Made by a program: the position numbers and the translations under genes | Origin: Deltaproteobacteria bacterium | GTDB lineage: Bacteria; UBA10199; JACPAL01; GCA-016699445 | Direction of reading: 5' to 3' | Length of the DNA stretch: 64,000 nt | NCBI GenBank assembly: GCA_016699445.1 | Contig: CP064976.1 | Location: forward strand, 1,612,001 to 1,676,000 | Notes under the pieces: generated by a model | Databases searched by the model: none | The model's input: the letters and a program-made list of their open reading frames with translations, nothing else | Told to the model about the DNA's origin: nothing | In this document: piece after piece, positions 26,717 to 36,903 of the stretch | How positions within the stretch are numbered: position 1 is the first letter of the stretch | How the letters are laid out: each line of letters opens with the position of its first letter

Positions 26717-28063
26717 ATGAAAAATGGATCTGCAGCCTACAAGCCTCAAACAATCCAAAGTATCCTGACTCTCTTCCGCCCGCGGGATCATCTCTCCATC
26801 CCCCTGGCGACGGGTCAACCCATGGCTCTGATGAACGCTCTCTCCGATCGTACTGATTGGGAGCGCTTAGAAATTTTTACTGGTTTGTTGAGTTTTCCGT
26901 ATCCGATTTTGATGAATCCCAATGTCTATGTGACCAGTGGTTATTATGGGCCGATTGAGCGGTACTTGAACGCTCAGGGATTCCACATGAATTACTTCCC
27001 GTCGGATTTTACTGGGTTTGAGATTTATTCTTTGAAGAAACCTTCACGCGTTGTGGCCACGACTCTGTCGCCTCCGGATGCTGACGGCTATCTTACGTTT
27101 GGGACTCATGCGGCTGCGATTGTGAAACCTTTTTTAGCGGCGTGTCGTAATCCCGATCAGATTGCCATTGCTGAAATCAATACACGCATGCCGATTGTGT
27201 ATGGAGATCAAAATCAAGACGACAACAAAGTGCATATTTCAGAATTGAAATATTATTTTGAAACAGACCAGACACCATCAGAATTGCCAAAATCAGAACC
27301 TAGTGAAGCTGAATCCAAAATAGCTGATTTTGTGCAGAGTTTGATTCATTCTGGAGAGACGTTGCAGTTTGGGATTGGAGCGATTGCCGATCAAGTTGCT
27401 TCTCATTTAGCTCAAGGGTCGATGGGAGATTTTGGAATTCATTCTGAATTGATTTCCGATGGATTTATAAAAATGCTGGAAGCGGGAAAGATTTCCAATC
27501 GTCACAAAAAGAATTTTCAAAACCAGTCTGTCTTCACTTTTGCTTTTGGCAGTCAGGATCTTTATGATTTTTTAGATGAGCGCAAAGGGAAGAACAAACG
27601 CCAAGCCATTGCCCTTCCGGTGAGTATCGTCAACGATCCTCATATCATTTCTCAAAATCCAAATATGACGAGTGTTAACTCCGGTCTGATGATCGATTTT
27701 TCCGGACAGGTCTGCTCGGAAGCCATTGGCTTGCGCCAATATAGCGGCGTCGGTGGCCAGCTCTCTTTTGTGCAAGGAGCGTATGCGTCTCCGGGAGGTA
27801 AAAGCATTATCTGTATTAAATCGACAGCTCTAGTAGACGGACAAAAGATTTCAAACATCCTTGCCACTCTTCCCATAGGCAGCATGGTGAGTACACCACG
27901 TCATTACACGCAATATGTAGTGACTGAATACGGCATTGCTGATCTTTATGGAGTCAGTGACGAAGAGCGTGCCGAAAAACTCATCGCTGTAGCTCATCCG
28001 GATTTTCGCAATGAGTTGGGGATCAAATTTGAAGAAATGAAACGGGATTTTTTTAAAAAATAA
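26717..28063 (+). CDS. Acetyl-CoA hydrolase/transferase family CoA-transferase
   Basis: The protein belongs to the acetyl-CoA hydrolase / 4-hydroxybutyrate CoA-transferase family, which moves CoA between acyl groups through a glutamyl-CoA intermediate. Signatures: SIPLATGQPMALMNAL, LSPPDADGYLTFG, LQFGIGAIADQVASHL, FGIHSELISDGF with the likely catalytic Glu, and the C-terminal GLRQYSGVGGQLSFVQGAYAS. About 448 residues, normal for the group. ATG 26717 is preferred on promoter geometry; a TTG at 26669 would add 16 residues. The flanking genes are unknown minus-strand proteins, so the acyl substrate (acetate, 4-hydroxybutyrate, propionate) cannot be decided. Confidence 0.88.
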   Translation: MKNGSAAYKPQTIQSILTLFRPRDHLSIPLATGQPMALMNALSDRTDWERLEIFTGLLSFPYPILMNPNVYVTSGYYGPIERYLNAQGFHMNYFPSDFTGFEIYSLKKPSRVVATTLSPPDADGYLTFGTHAAAIVKPFLAACRNPDQIAIAEINTRMPIVYGDQNQDDNKVHISELKYYFETDQTPSELPKSEPSEAESKIADFVQSLIHSGETLQFGIGAIADQVASHLAQGSMGDFGIHSELISDGFIKMLEAGKISNRHKKNFQNQSVFTFAFGSQDLYDFLDERKGKNKRQAIALPVSIVNDPHIISQNPNMTSVNSGLMIDFSGQVCSEAIGLRQYSGVGGQLSFVQGAYASPGGKSIICIKSTALVDGQKISNILATLPIGSMVSTPRHYTQYVVTEYGIADLYGVSDEERAEKLIAVAHPDFRNELGIKFEEMKRDFFKK

Positions 28064-28084
28064 ATCCGTGATTCTTTGTAATCA

Positions 28085-30274
28085 TTACTTAAGAATGTTT
28101 TTTAATGGAGGAAAAGGATAAAAAAAATCGTGATTACTCACTATCCATTTTGCAATATCATCTTTTAATTGTGAAATGGGTTTATTCCCATTCATGATAA
28201 TTCCTATAAGATCTTTCCACATCCATTGGCAGCTTTCATCGGCATTATTTAAAAGAATAATATGTACCATCTGACTGACTTTTGATCGTGTTTTGCAAAT
28301 ATCACGTATTCTATTGATGAGTGTTCCATACCAGCCCTGAGCGGCTGGAGTGAGGTCTGAAACTTTCATCAGGTGTATTTTTTGATGAGGCTTCGGGCAT
28401 GGAATGGCTTCTCCTGCAACTATATCCCATACATGAGGCCAAGCTGAAGCTTCGTTTGTTTCCATAAATTGAGCTATAGATCTCAGAGAATCCTCTGAAG
28501 GTAAAATAAGTCGGGCATGACCATCGATTTCAACAATATGAGCCTGGTTTAAAATATCTAGATCAAGGTTGGGTCCCGCAGAATTTTTAAGTAAGTTTTG
28601 AATTAATTCATGGCCTTGGTTTCTTTGGAGTTGTGAGGTTTTCCGTTCATACCCAAAAAAAGCGAGGGCTTCTTTAGCTTCTTTTAATAAACTTTTTTCC
28701 AATAGAAAGAAGACGATTTCCATAAAATGTAAAATAGTATTGAAGTAATCTTTTTGCTCTTGGGTTGAAAAATTTTCAGGGATTGAGTCATCCTCTACAT
28801 TTTTATGTTTTTTCAATTCTTTCCACCAATAAGAGCCCCATTGAACAAATGATACGGGACAACCTTCTAGGGAAAATCGATAGCCTTCAGCTTCTCTTTC
28901 GGAGAGTCTTCTTTGGTAAGCTTCAAAAAGGGTCTCTTCTTGGATAATGTTTTGTATGGCTTCGATTCTTATTTGATAGAATGATTGAGCGGGTTCTCCT
29001 GGATTTAAAGACTTATGTGCTTTTTGCAGATCAACTCCAACAGCTTGTAAGCTATAGAGAATGCGCGAAGCTATTTGACTGGCTTCACAGCTTGCTACGA
29101 AGTCAGGTGTGCATTCTTTCCAAAAAGTAGATTCCGGAATGAAGGCAAGCTCAGGATAGAGTGAAAGCATAAATACAGCATGGGAGGTGCGAGTCATTTC
29201 AACCCACCGGGCTATTTTAGGATCAGTCCCCTTAGGGATACTAGGAGCGGCTAAGAAACCTGTTTCAGGTACTGGTGGTTTCTCTGTAAATGTATAAGCA
29301 GGGCCAGCTTCTCTTAAAGTTTTTAACTGAGTTTCTAGCTGACGTCTGGAATTTATTACTATTTCTAAAACGAGTTCTGTATCACTTTCGATGGTAGGCG
29401 CAAAACCTCTTAGTGCAGAATTTTTTGACACATCGGTTTTGATCACTTTAATTTTTTTTGTAAGGTCTTCGAATAAAGTTCTGAGTTTTGAAATGTCAGA
29501 TTGGAGTTCTTCAATCATTTTATCTTGTTCAGATTTTTTTACGATATTCTGAGGAATAGGTTTTGAGAGGGTAGGTGGAATATCCGAGACGAGTTGACTA
29601 ATTTTCGCATAAATTCCCTCTAATAGAGAGACCGTTTCTTTTTTACCAGCCCCCAATGCGGCGGGTCTCTCACAGCAGATCAGTTGTATTTTTGCGCTGG
29701 GTGTTTCCAGTCTCTCAAGTCTTTTTTTATAAGATGTTCTTAAAGAAGCGATGGCATTATTGATACTGTGATCAGGATCTTGAAGGTGTTTGCCTTGAAT
29801 ATGTGTGAGTAAAGCACCTATTTCACCGAGCTCTCGCAAGGTTTTTTCGTAATGTGCTTTTTCTTCAAAAAGAGTCATGGAACCTACGGTAAGGGCAGAT
29901 TCTGCTGTCTGAACGGCTCCATTTAAGTATTGCTGCGCAGTGCTTGCAACAGCCGGCGGAACATCCTCTTTAAGTGCAGAGACAATAACTTCTAAAGCCC
30001 CTGAAGGAACTCTTTTCTGCATGCAAAGATTAATAAAATCAGGCCATGAAAAGGGATGTGATAATTTTTGAGAAATACTGCCAGCTAAAGAACGTGCTGC
30101 TAGTGCAGCGTTTAGTGAAACAGGTCTTTGAGAAGGATCTTGAAAGTAGGAGTGGGCATGATTTGCTTGTTGATCAGCTCTTAGGAGCATAGCCGCTAAG
30201 TTATCAAATGCGAAAGAAACGTTCCCTACAACGACTGAAAGAGGTTTTGATGTTATTGTATCCATGTCTTGCAT
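28085..30274 (-). CDS. Large helical protein of unknown function, 729 residues
   Basis: I do not recognise this protein. It has no signal peptide or membrane helix and is predicted mostly alpha-helical. A Lys/Glu-rich coiled-coil-like segment occurs near residues 245-290 (KSEQDKMIEELQSDISKLRT, KKIKVIKTDVSK). A second helical region near 420-560 is followed by a compact C-terminal part with several Trp residues (QGWYGTLINRIRDI, CQWMWKDLIGIIMNGN). It is a single open frame of normal composition, so it is probably real. It is convergent with the CoA-transferase gene and divergent from sucA. Its style resembles the unknown partners of the kinase cluster at 44-47 kb, but no shared motif is clear. 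Confidence 0.6.
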   Translation of the reverse strand: MQDMDTITSKPLSVVVGNVSFAFDNLAAMLLRADQQANHAHSYFQDPSQRPVSLNAALAARSLAGSISQKLSHPFSWPDFINLCMQKRVPSGALEVIVSALKEDVPPAVASTAQQYLNGAVQTAESALTVGSMTLFEEKAHYEKTLRELGEIGALLTHIQGKHLQDPDHSINNAIASLRTSYKKRLERLETPSAKIQLICCERPAALGAGKKETVSLLEGIYAKISQLVSDIPPTLSKPIPQNIVKKSEQDKMIEELQSDISKLRTLFEDLTKKIKVIKTDVSKNSALRGFAPTIESDTELVLEIVINSRRQLETQLKTLREAGPAYTFTEKPPVPETGFLAAPSIPKGTDPKIARWVEMTRTSHAVFMLSLYPELAFIPESTFWKECTPDFVASCEASQIASRILYSLQAVGVDLQKAHKSLNPGEPAQSFYQIRIEAIQNIIQEETLFEAYQRRLSEREAEGYRFSLEGCPVSFVQWGSYWWKELKKHKNVEDDSIPENFSTQEQKDYFNTILHFMEIVFFLLEKSLLKEAKEALAFFGYERKTSQLQRNQGHELIQNLLKNSAGPNLDLDILNQAHIVEIDGHARLILPSEDSLRSIAQFMETNEASAWPHVWDIVAGEAIPCPKPHQKIHLMKVSDLTPAAQGWYGTLINRIRDICKTRSKVSQMVHIILLNNADESCQWMWKDLIGIIMNGNKPISQLKDDIAKWIVSNHDFFYPFPPLKNILK

Positions 30275-30341
30275 TGTCGTTCATGAATAAAAAAAGTTTC
30301 GTTTAATCTTAATTTAGCTGACTTTATGATTTTTTATCAGT

Positions 30342-30370
30342 TTGACTCTTAAATACGGACCCTCTAAAAC
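30342..30370 (+). promoter_or_regulatory. Candidate promoter of the sucA-sucB-lpdA operon
   Basis: TTGACT (30342-30347), a 17-base spacer and TAAAAC (30365-30370) lie 11 bases before the sucA ATG. The predicted transcript starts about five bases before the ATG with no room for a ribosome-binding site, again suggesting leaderless or near-leaderless translation. Confidence 0.4.
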
Positions 30371-30381
30371 GATTAGTCTTT

Positions 30382-33140
30382 ATGCCTAGTTATCTATCGA
30401 ATATTAATGCAGCTTACATTGAGGAGCTGGAACAGAAATATCATGAAAATCCAGGTGGGATTGATCCTAGTTGGCGGTATTTTTTTGATGGTTTGAGTGT
30501 GCAGCAAAACTTGAATGATCCTCAAGCTCAAGCGGGCTCAACCATTTCCAGATCGGCTCTCGAATTTGAAATTAAAGTCATGCAGTTGATTCAAGGATAT
30601 CGAGAAATGGGCTATCTCATTGCTGATATCAACCCCTTGGATCGTGGGGTGAAAACCCATCGTTTGCTCAAGCTTGAGAATTTTGGCCTGACTGAAAATG
30701 AGCTTAATAGTGTTTGTCAGATTGGTCATGTTTTGGGTCTAGGAGCGATTCCTCTTTCGGAAATTATTAAAAACTTAAAATCCTATTATTGTTCGGCTGC
30801 GACAGTGGAGTACGAGCATATTGATGATCCTCAAACGCGTGAATGGATTCGACGTCATGCAGAGTCAGGGATTTTGAGTCAGCCGGTGGATAAAGAAACC
30901 AAGCTTCAAGCCCTTCAAAAACTATGTGAGGCTGAAGTTTTTGAAAGTTTTCTTCATCGCAGATTTGTGGGACAAAAACGTTTTTCTGGAGAAGGTGTTG
31001 ATGCGATTATCCCATTTTTGGATTACGTCATAGAGCAAGCGGCTGAGGTGGGAGCTGATGAGATTTTGTTGGGTATGGCTCATCGGGGGCGTTTGTGTGT
31101 TTTAGCTAATATATTTAAAAAAGATTTGAATGTGATGTTCGCTGAATTTTCCGGAAATCTATCGGCCAATGTGGGTGATGGTGATGTGAAGTATCACATG
31201 GGTTTTTCCAAAAATATCAAAACCAAGAATGGAAAAACTGTTCATCTCTCGCTTCTTCCTAACCCCAGTCATCTTGAAGCTGTGAATGCTGTTGTTGTCG
31301 GGACTGCCCGTGCCAAGCAGGGCTTGAAACAAGACGCTGAACAAACCAAAGTGATTCCGATCCTCTTGCATGGAGATGCTTCTTTTGCAGGCCAGGGCAG
31401 TGTTTACGAACTTCTCAATATGTCTGAATTGGAAGGTTATCACGTAGGTGGGACCATCCATGTGATTTTAAACAATCAAGTGGGTTTTACCACCAACCCT
31501 CGTGATGCTCGATCGACACCACATTCGACGGACGTGGCTAAGATGCTGGAAGTGCCTATTTTTCGTGTGAATGGAGATGAAGTGGAAGCGGTGATTCAAG
31601 TGGCCGCATTGGCTCTGAAATTTCGTCAGGAATTTAAGAGAGATGTGGTTATCGATTTGATGGGTTATCGTCGCTATGGTCACAATGAAGGTGATGAGCC
31701 CACTTTTACTCAGCCTTTGATGTATCAGCTGATCAATAATCACCCTCGAGTCTTCGATATTTTTGCGCGTCGTTTGGTTCAAAATAAAGTTGTCGAGCAA
31801 TCTCATGTGGATGGAATTGTGAATGAGTTTACCTCCACACTTGAAGATGCTTTGGTGGTTTCAAAAGAATTCAAAATATCATCCCAGATGCATTCGTTTG
31901 GTGATCGCTGGAAATCTTTTCATAAAGGTACTGAAGTGGAAGTTTTTAAATCGGTAAAAACAGAAGTATCACTGGAGAGTTTGAAATCTGTGGGAGAGAA
32001 AATACTGGCTTCTCCCATGGGATTTAATGTTCATCCAAAAATCAAAAAACTCATCGAAGATAGAAAAGAGATGGTGGAAGGTCGCAAGCCTATAGACTGG
32101 AGTGTGGGTGAGGCCTTTGCATTCGGTACTTTGATACAAGATGGATATAAAGTGCGGCTCTCGGGGCAGGATTGCGAAAGGGGCACTTTTTCTCATCGCC
32201 ATGCTGTTTTTAATGATGTGGTAACCGGTGCGAAATATGTGTCTTTGGATCCAAAGAGATCTTTTGATCCTGATTTTGAAGTCGTGAATAGTTTGTTGTC
32301 AGAGTATGCCGTTTTGGGTTTTGAATTTGGACAAAGTATTTCAAACCCCAGAAAACTCACCTTGTGGGAAGCTCAGTTTGGTGATTTTGCCAATGGTGCT
32401 CAAATCATTATCGATCAATTTATCACAACGTCAGCAGCCAAGTGGCAGCGTTATAGTGGACTCGTGATGCTGCTACCACATGGTTATGAAGGTCAGGGCC
32501 CTGAGCATTCTTCGGGTCGTTTGGAACGCTTTTTACAAGCGTGTTCCCAGAATAATATTCAAGTATGTAATCTGACTACGCCAGCTCAATATTTTCATGT
32601 ATTGCGTCGACAGATGTTGAGGGACTTTCGATTGCCCTTGATCGTCATGTCTCCTAAGAGTCTTTTAAGAAGCCCTGCAGCGGTATCATCTCTTGAAGAT
32701 TTTCAAAAAGGACATTTTCAGGAAGTGATTGATGATGTTCAGATAGAAAATAAAAAGAAAGCGAAGAGAATCGTTTTTGTAGTGGTAAGATTTACTACGA
32801 ACTTTTGGACACCCGTCAGAAGAGTAAAGACGAATCAGTCAAAAATATCCCTATTATTCGCGTGGAGCAGTTTTACCCTTTCCCTCAAGCTCGTTGGGAA
32901 GAAATTTTGTCTCAATATCCCAACGCCAAGGAAATTGTCTGGTGTCAGGAAGGCCCTCAAAATATGGAAGGTTGGAGTTTTATTTTTCAGAGAGTGATGC
33001 CTCTTTTGCAAAGAAATCAGGAATTGATTTATGCAGGACGCAATCCTCAAGCTAGCCCTGCAGATGGTTTTATGCACTTGCATTTGCAGGAGCAAAAACG
33101 GATCTGTCAGGAAGCGTTAGGCGAAAAACAAAAAGGTTAA
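30382..33140 (+). CDS. sucA: 2-Oxoglutarate dehydrogenase E1 component, frameshifted near the C-terminus
   Basis: The thiamine-diphosphate E1 subunit of 2-oxoglutarate dehydrogenase decarboxylates 2-oxoglutarate in the TCA cycle. It has the N-terminal E2-binding segment (YIEELEQKYHENPGGIDPSW), the HRGRLCVLANI motif, thiamine site GDASFAGQGSVYELLNMSEL, NNQVGFTTNP, and the C-terminal PHGYEGQGPEHSSGRLERFL. The first frame runs to 32997 but loses family similarity after about 32774. The correct C-terminus (CSGKIYYELLD, IPIIRVEQFYPFP, WCQEGPQNMEGW) continues in the next frame to 33140. Restoring one T in the T-run at 32774-32778 gives about 920 residues, the normal length. This is probably a homopolymer error in an essential-type gene. 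Confidence 0.93.
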
Positions 33141-33143
33141 TTT

Positions 33144-34366
33144 ATGAAACATGAAGTGATCGTTCCCTCTGCGGGAGAGTCAGTGAGTGAAGTTTTTATT
33201 GCGGGTTGGAGAAAGAAAAGCGGGGATCTTGTCAAAAAAGATGAAATTCTCGTGGATCTAGAAACCCAAAAAGCTTCCTTTGAGCTTCAATCTGAATTTG
33301 GTGGTCGCTTGGAAGTTTTGTTTCCCAACAATGATACCAAAGTAAAGCCAGGAGATGTGATTGCTTATGTGGATGATGGCCCTGGTGCTCAGGATACAGC
33401 TTCTGTTTCTTCAGAACCAGTAGCGAAAACTTCAAGCTCTTTTGAAGTGGAACAAGCTGTGAGCCCTGCAGCGCGCAAAATGGCTGCTGAAAAAAATGTT
33501 AATTTAGCTTCCGTGCAAGGTACCGGTAAAAGTGGTGTGATCTTAAAAGAAGATATTCAAAGAGCTGCCGAAGCTCCTCAAAAGTGGCGGCTCAACCTGC
33601 TCCAACGCCATCAGCCACTTCCCAGTCGACAGTTCTCAATTATCAAATCGACGAATCTCGTGGAGAGAGACGGGTGCCGGCCTCGCGCATTCGTAAGCAG
33701 ATTGCGATGAATTTGGTGGCAGCCCAACATACAGCGGCCATTCTGACGACGTTTAATGAAGTGGATATGACGCAGGTTTTGGAATTCAGGAAAAAATACA
33801 AAGATCAGTTTAAAGAAAAATATGGAGTGAACTTGGGGATGGTGAGTCCTTTTGCTCTAGCAACCGTTCGTGCGATCAAGATGTATCCTCAGGTGAATAA
33901 TATTTTTACAGGAGAAGATATTATTCAAAGAGACTTTGTGGATCTTTCGATTGCTGTCAGTACGGATAATGGTTTGGTGGTTCCTGTGCTTCGCAATGTG
34001 GATAAAATGAATGTAGCTTCATTTGAAAAAGGTCTTTCGGAGTTAGCGGAAAAAGCTCGTTCCCGAAAACTTTCCATTCCTGAAATGACGGGTGGAACAT
34101 TTACCATTACCAATGGTGGTGTGTTTGGATCGTTGATTTCAACACCTATTCTCAACATGCCTCAGGCGGCGATTTTGGGACTTCACAAAACACAAGAGCG
34201 TCCTGTGGTGGTGGATAAGCAGATTGTTATTCGCCCTATGATGTATATGGCCCTTTCTTATGATCATCGGATTATCGACGGTCGTGAAGCTGTTGGATTT
34301 TTAGTGGCTATCAAGGAAGGTATTGAGAATTTGAGTTTGATTATTAATGAAAAGGAGCTTTTCTAA
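33144..34366 (+). CDS. sucB: Dihydrolipoyl succinyltransferase (E2), frameshifted
   Basis: The E2 core of 2-oxoglutarate dehydrogenase carries the lipoyl arm and transfers succinyl to CoA. An N-terminal lipoyl domain has the modified Lys in DLETQKASFEL. A peripheral-subunit-binding domain follows (VSPAARKMAAEKNVNLASVQ), then a catalytic domain ending in ALSYDHRIIDGREAVGFL with the catalytic His and Asp. The first 145 residues are in one frame and the remainder in the next, from about 33584. Restoring one A in the run at 33580-33583 joins them (APQKVAAQPAP linker) to about 407 residues. The ribosome site and spacing (four bases after sucA) indicate one operon. Confidence 0.93.
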
Positions 34367-34367
34367 T

Positions 34368-35771
34368 ATGGCTGACTCTCAAAATTTTGATTTGGTTGTG
34401 ATCGGAGCGGGTCCTGGTGGTTATGTAGCCGCGATTCGTGCGGCACAATTAGGTATGAATGTCGCCTGTGTTGAAAAAGAATCCACACTGGGTGGTACCT
34501 GTCTCAATGTCGGTTGCATTCCCAGTAAAGCTCTTTTGGAATCTTCCGAACTCTATGCTCAAGCCAAAGAAAAATTTCAGGATCATGGGATTGGTCTTAA
34601 AGATCTTTCGATCGACATGAAAAAGTTTATCGATCGGAAAGATAAAGTCGTCAAACAGCTCACCGGCGGCATTGCGGGGCTTTTTAAGAAAAATAAAATC
34701 ACTTCCATTTTTGGTACGGCTCAAGTGGGTCGTGATCGTTCAGTTTCTGTCACCACCAAAGACGGTGTTGTGCAGCTTTTGGCCAAACATGTGATTATTG
34801 CGACCGGAAGTCAGCCGATTGCGATTCCCGGTGTGGAGATGGATGGGAAGACTATTATTGATTCCACAGGTGCTCTCAATCTTTCAGAAGTGCCCGGCAC
34901 AATGGTGGTCATTGGTGGTGGTGTGATTGGGTTGGAGTTGGGTTCTGTTTATGCGCGGTTGGGAAGTAAGATTATTGTGCTGGAAGCTTTAGACCGTATT
35001 GCTCCGTCGCTTGATGTGGAAGTGGGAAAAACTTTTCAGCGTATTCTTTCTAAACAAGGGATGGAATTTCATCTTTCTACAAAAGTGAAAAAAGCTGTTT
35101 CTAAGGGAAATCAAGTGGAAGTGACCGTTGAAGCTGAAGGTAAAGAATCGGTGATTGTGTGCGATAAAGTTCTCGTGGCTGTAGGTCGTAAACCTTATGT
35201 CACAGGTCTGGGTTTAGCAGAAGCGGGTATTAAGCTGGATGAACGTGGCCGTATTGATGTGAACGATCATTTTGAGACATCTCTGAAAGGTGTTTATGCG
35301 ATTGGTGATGTGATCAAAGGAGCGATGTTGGCACACAAAGCTTCAGAAGAAGGTGTGGCTTTGGTTGAGCAATTAGCCGGTCAGGCAGGTCATGTGAATT
35401 ACCATACGATTCCCAGTGTGGTGTACACCTGGCCCGAAGTGGCTTCTGTGGGTTTTACAGAAGAGGAGGCTAAGGCTAAGGGTGTGGATTATAAAGTGTC
35501 GAAATTTCCCTTTTTAGCCAGCGGTCGTGCGATTGCGATGAATGAGAAAGATGGTTTTGTAAAACTCATTGCCGATAAAAAGACGGATCGTCTTTTGGGC
35601 GCTCACATTCTGGGCCCTCGAGCCTCCGATATGATAGCAGAGCTGGTGATTGCGATGGAATTTGGTTCCAGTGCCGAGGACATTGCGAGGACTTGCCATG
35701 CTCATCCGACCTTGGCCGAATCTGTGAAAGAAGCTGCCTTGGCTCTTGGAACCGGCGCAATTCATATATAA
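34368..35771 (+). CDS. lpdA: Dihydrolipoyl dehydrogenase (E3)
   Basis: This flavoprotein reoxidises the lipoyl group of E2 and reduces NAD+. It has the FAD Rossmann motif VVIGAGPGGYVAAIRA, the redox disulfide GGTCLNVGCIPSKALL, the NAD motif VVIGGGVIGLELGSVYARLG, the second FAD motif GVYAIGDVIKGAMLAHKA, and the dimer-interface active-site CHAHPTLAESVKEA with His and Glu. At 467 residues it is typical and intact. ATG 34368 is chosen for the AAAGGAGCTTTTCTAAT site; an upstream frame from 34347 overlaps sucB. As third gene of the operon it completes the complex and may also serve other 2-oxo-acid dehydrogenases. Confidence 0.97.
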   Translation: MADSQNFDLVVIGAGPGGYVAAIRAAQLGMNVACVEKESTLGGTCLNVGCIPSKALLESSELYAQAKEKFQDHGIGLKDLSIDMKKFIDRKDKVVKQLTGGIAGLFKKNKITSIFGTAQVGRDRSVSVTTKDGVVQLLAKHVIIATGSQPIAIPGVEMDGKTIIDSTGALNLSEVPGTMVVIGGGVIGLELGSVYARLGSKIIVLEALDRIAPSLDVEVGKTFQRILSKQGMEFHLSTKVKKAVSKGNQVEVTVEAEGKESVIVCDKVLVAVGRKPYVTGLGLAEAGIKLDERGRIDVNDHFETSLKGVYAIGDVIKGAMLAHKASEEGVALVEQLAGQAGHVNYHTIPSVVYTWPEVASVGFTEEEAKAKGVDYKVSKFPFLASGRAIAMNEKDGFVKLIADKKTDRLLGAHILGPRASDMIAELVIAMEFGSSAEDIARTCHAHPTLAESVKEAALALGTGAIHI

Positions 35772-35860
35772 TTTTAAAAATTTCTCAGAAAAAACATCTC
35801 TCGAAAAAAACATAGCAACTTTTTTGCCTTTTTTGACGATGTGCGTCATGAGAGGTTTCT

Positions 35861-36307
35861 ATGTTTCTAAATCGTTTAGCTCCCGGATGTTTTCATGCCG
35901 CTTGTGATGTCGGTGGTGGATTTCGTGAAATGAATCCTAAACATACTGTTTTAGTTGTTGATGATGACGCTGTTCAGAGAGCTCTCTTGGCGAGGATACT
36001 GGATATTAGCGGATATCATGTTTTAACAGCAGCTAATGGTCGTGAAGCTCTGACTATTTTGAAACAGAAGTCTGTAGAAGTTATTGTGACTGATGTAGAT
36101 ATGCCTGAAATGTCGGGGATTGAATTGGTCAGAGAAGTGAAGGAGCATCCCGTTTTAGGAGCGCCACTGTTGGGTGTCGTTATCCTGTCAGGTTTAGAAA
36201 TTCATCGTGATGAGGCTCTCGGATTAGGAGTTTCGAATCTAATTTTTGGGGTTAAACCGATTGATGTTGAATCGCTTTTAGAGAAATTTTCCAAATTTTT
36301 TCGATAA
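35861..36307 (+). CDS. Single-domain response regulator (receiver only)
   Basis: This 148-residue protein has a 25-residue N-terminal extension and one receiver domain (HTVLVVDDDAVQRALLARIL). The phospho-acceptor Asp is in VEVIVTDVDMPEMSG, the Ser in VILSG and the Lys in GVKPIDV. There is no output domain, so it acts by binding another protein or as a phosphate relay. The site GAGAGGTTTCT supports ATG 35861. Another receiver protein follows 128 bases later, and the two share the TDVDMP/TDMDMP pattern. No kinase is adjacent. Confidence 0.85.
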   Translation: MFLNRLAPGCFHAACDVGGGFREMNPKHTVLVVDDDAVQRALLARILDISGYHVLTAANGREALTILKQKSVEVIVTDVDMPEMSGIELVREVKEHPVLGAPLLGVVILSGLEIHRDEALGLGVSNLIFGVKPIDVESLLEKFSKFFR

Positions 36308-36435
36308 TTTTATCCGCTCCATCTTATTAAAATCTCTGATACTTTCTGAGAATGTCATTTTAGTCAGACGTTGTGATGATCCAGTCGGAGCAACTTTTAT
36401 CCAGCTTTGACGAAAAATCTAATCAAGGAGTTTCT

Positions 36436-36903
36436 ATGATTAGTTTTTCTCGTGCGATGAATTATGGTTTTGTTGTGCTGTCACCAGGCGAAGTTCCTGC
36501 TGGTGGTCCTGCAGTTGCTCCTCAAAGGATCGTATTAGTTGTAGAGGATGAAGGTCCAATTAGAAGTATTCTCTCCAGAGGGTTACAAAAAGGTAATTAT
36601 ACAGTTCTTACCGCTGAAAATGGCCAGGTTGCACTGGGAATACTTAAAGAGAGAGGAAACCAGATTGGTGCGCTGCTGACTGATATGGATATGCCAGTTA
36701 TGAATGGAATAGCTTTAATAACAGCCATTCGTGCAGGACAGACACCAGAATTTACAGGGGGAATATTGGCTATGAGTGGCAGGATGGGTGATCATCAGCC
36801 GACTTTGGAAAGTCTTGGAATTCTTCCTCAGAATATGCTTCTAAAACCATTTACATTAAGCGTCATTTTAGCCGCCGTTGAATCTGTATTTCAAAATCCT
36901 TAA
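36436..36903 (+). CDS. Second single-domain response regulator
   Basis: A receiver-only protein of 155 residues: RIVLVVEDEGPIRSILSRGL, phospho-acceptor Asp in ALLTDMDMPVMNG, Ser in LAMSG and Lys in LLKPFTLS. An N-terminal extension of about 30 residues rich in Pro and Gly precedes the domain. ATG 36436 follows a strong CAAGGAGTTTCT site; a frame from 36373 would add 21 residues without such a site. It is related to the previous receiver protein and probably arose by duplication. The gene ends four bases into the convergent ppx gene. Confidence 0.85.
   Translation: MISFSRAMNYGFVVLSPGEVPAGGPAVAPQRIVLVVEDEGPIRSILSRGLQKGNYTVLTAENGQVALGILKERGNQIGALLTDMDMPVMNGIALITAIRAGQTPEFTGGILAMSGRMGDHQPTLESLGILPQNMLLKPFTLSVILAAVESVFQNP

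Noticed and set aside
30382..34366. Programmed ribosomal frameshifting in sucA and sucB.
   Set aside because: The shifts lie at ordinary homopolymer runs at different protein positions, without a consistent slippery heptamer or downstream structure, and the same pattern occurs in unrelated genes.
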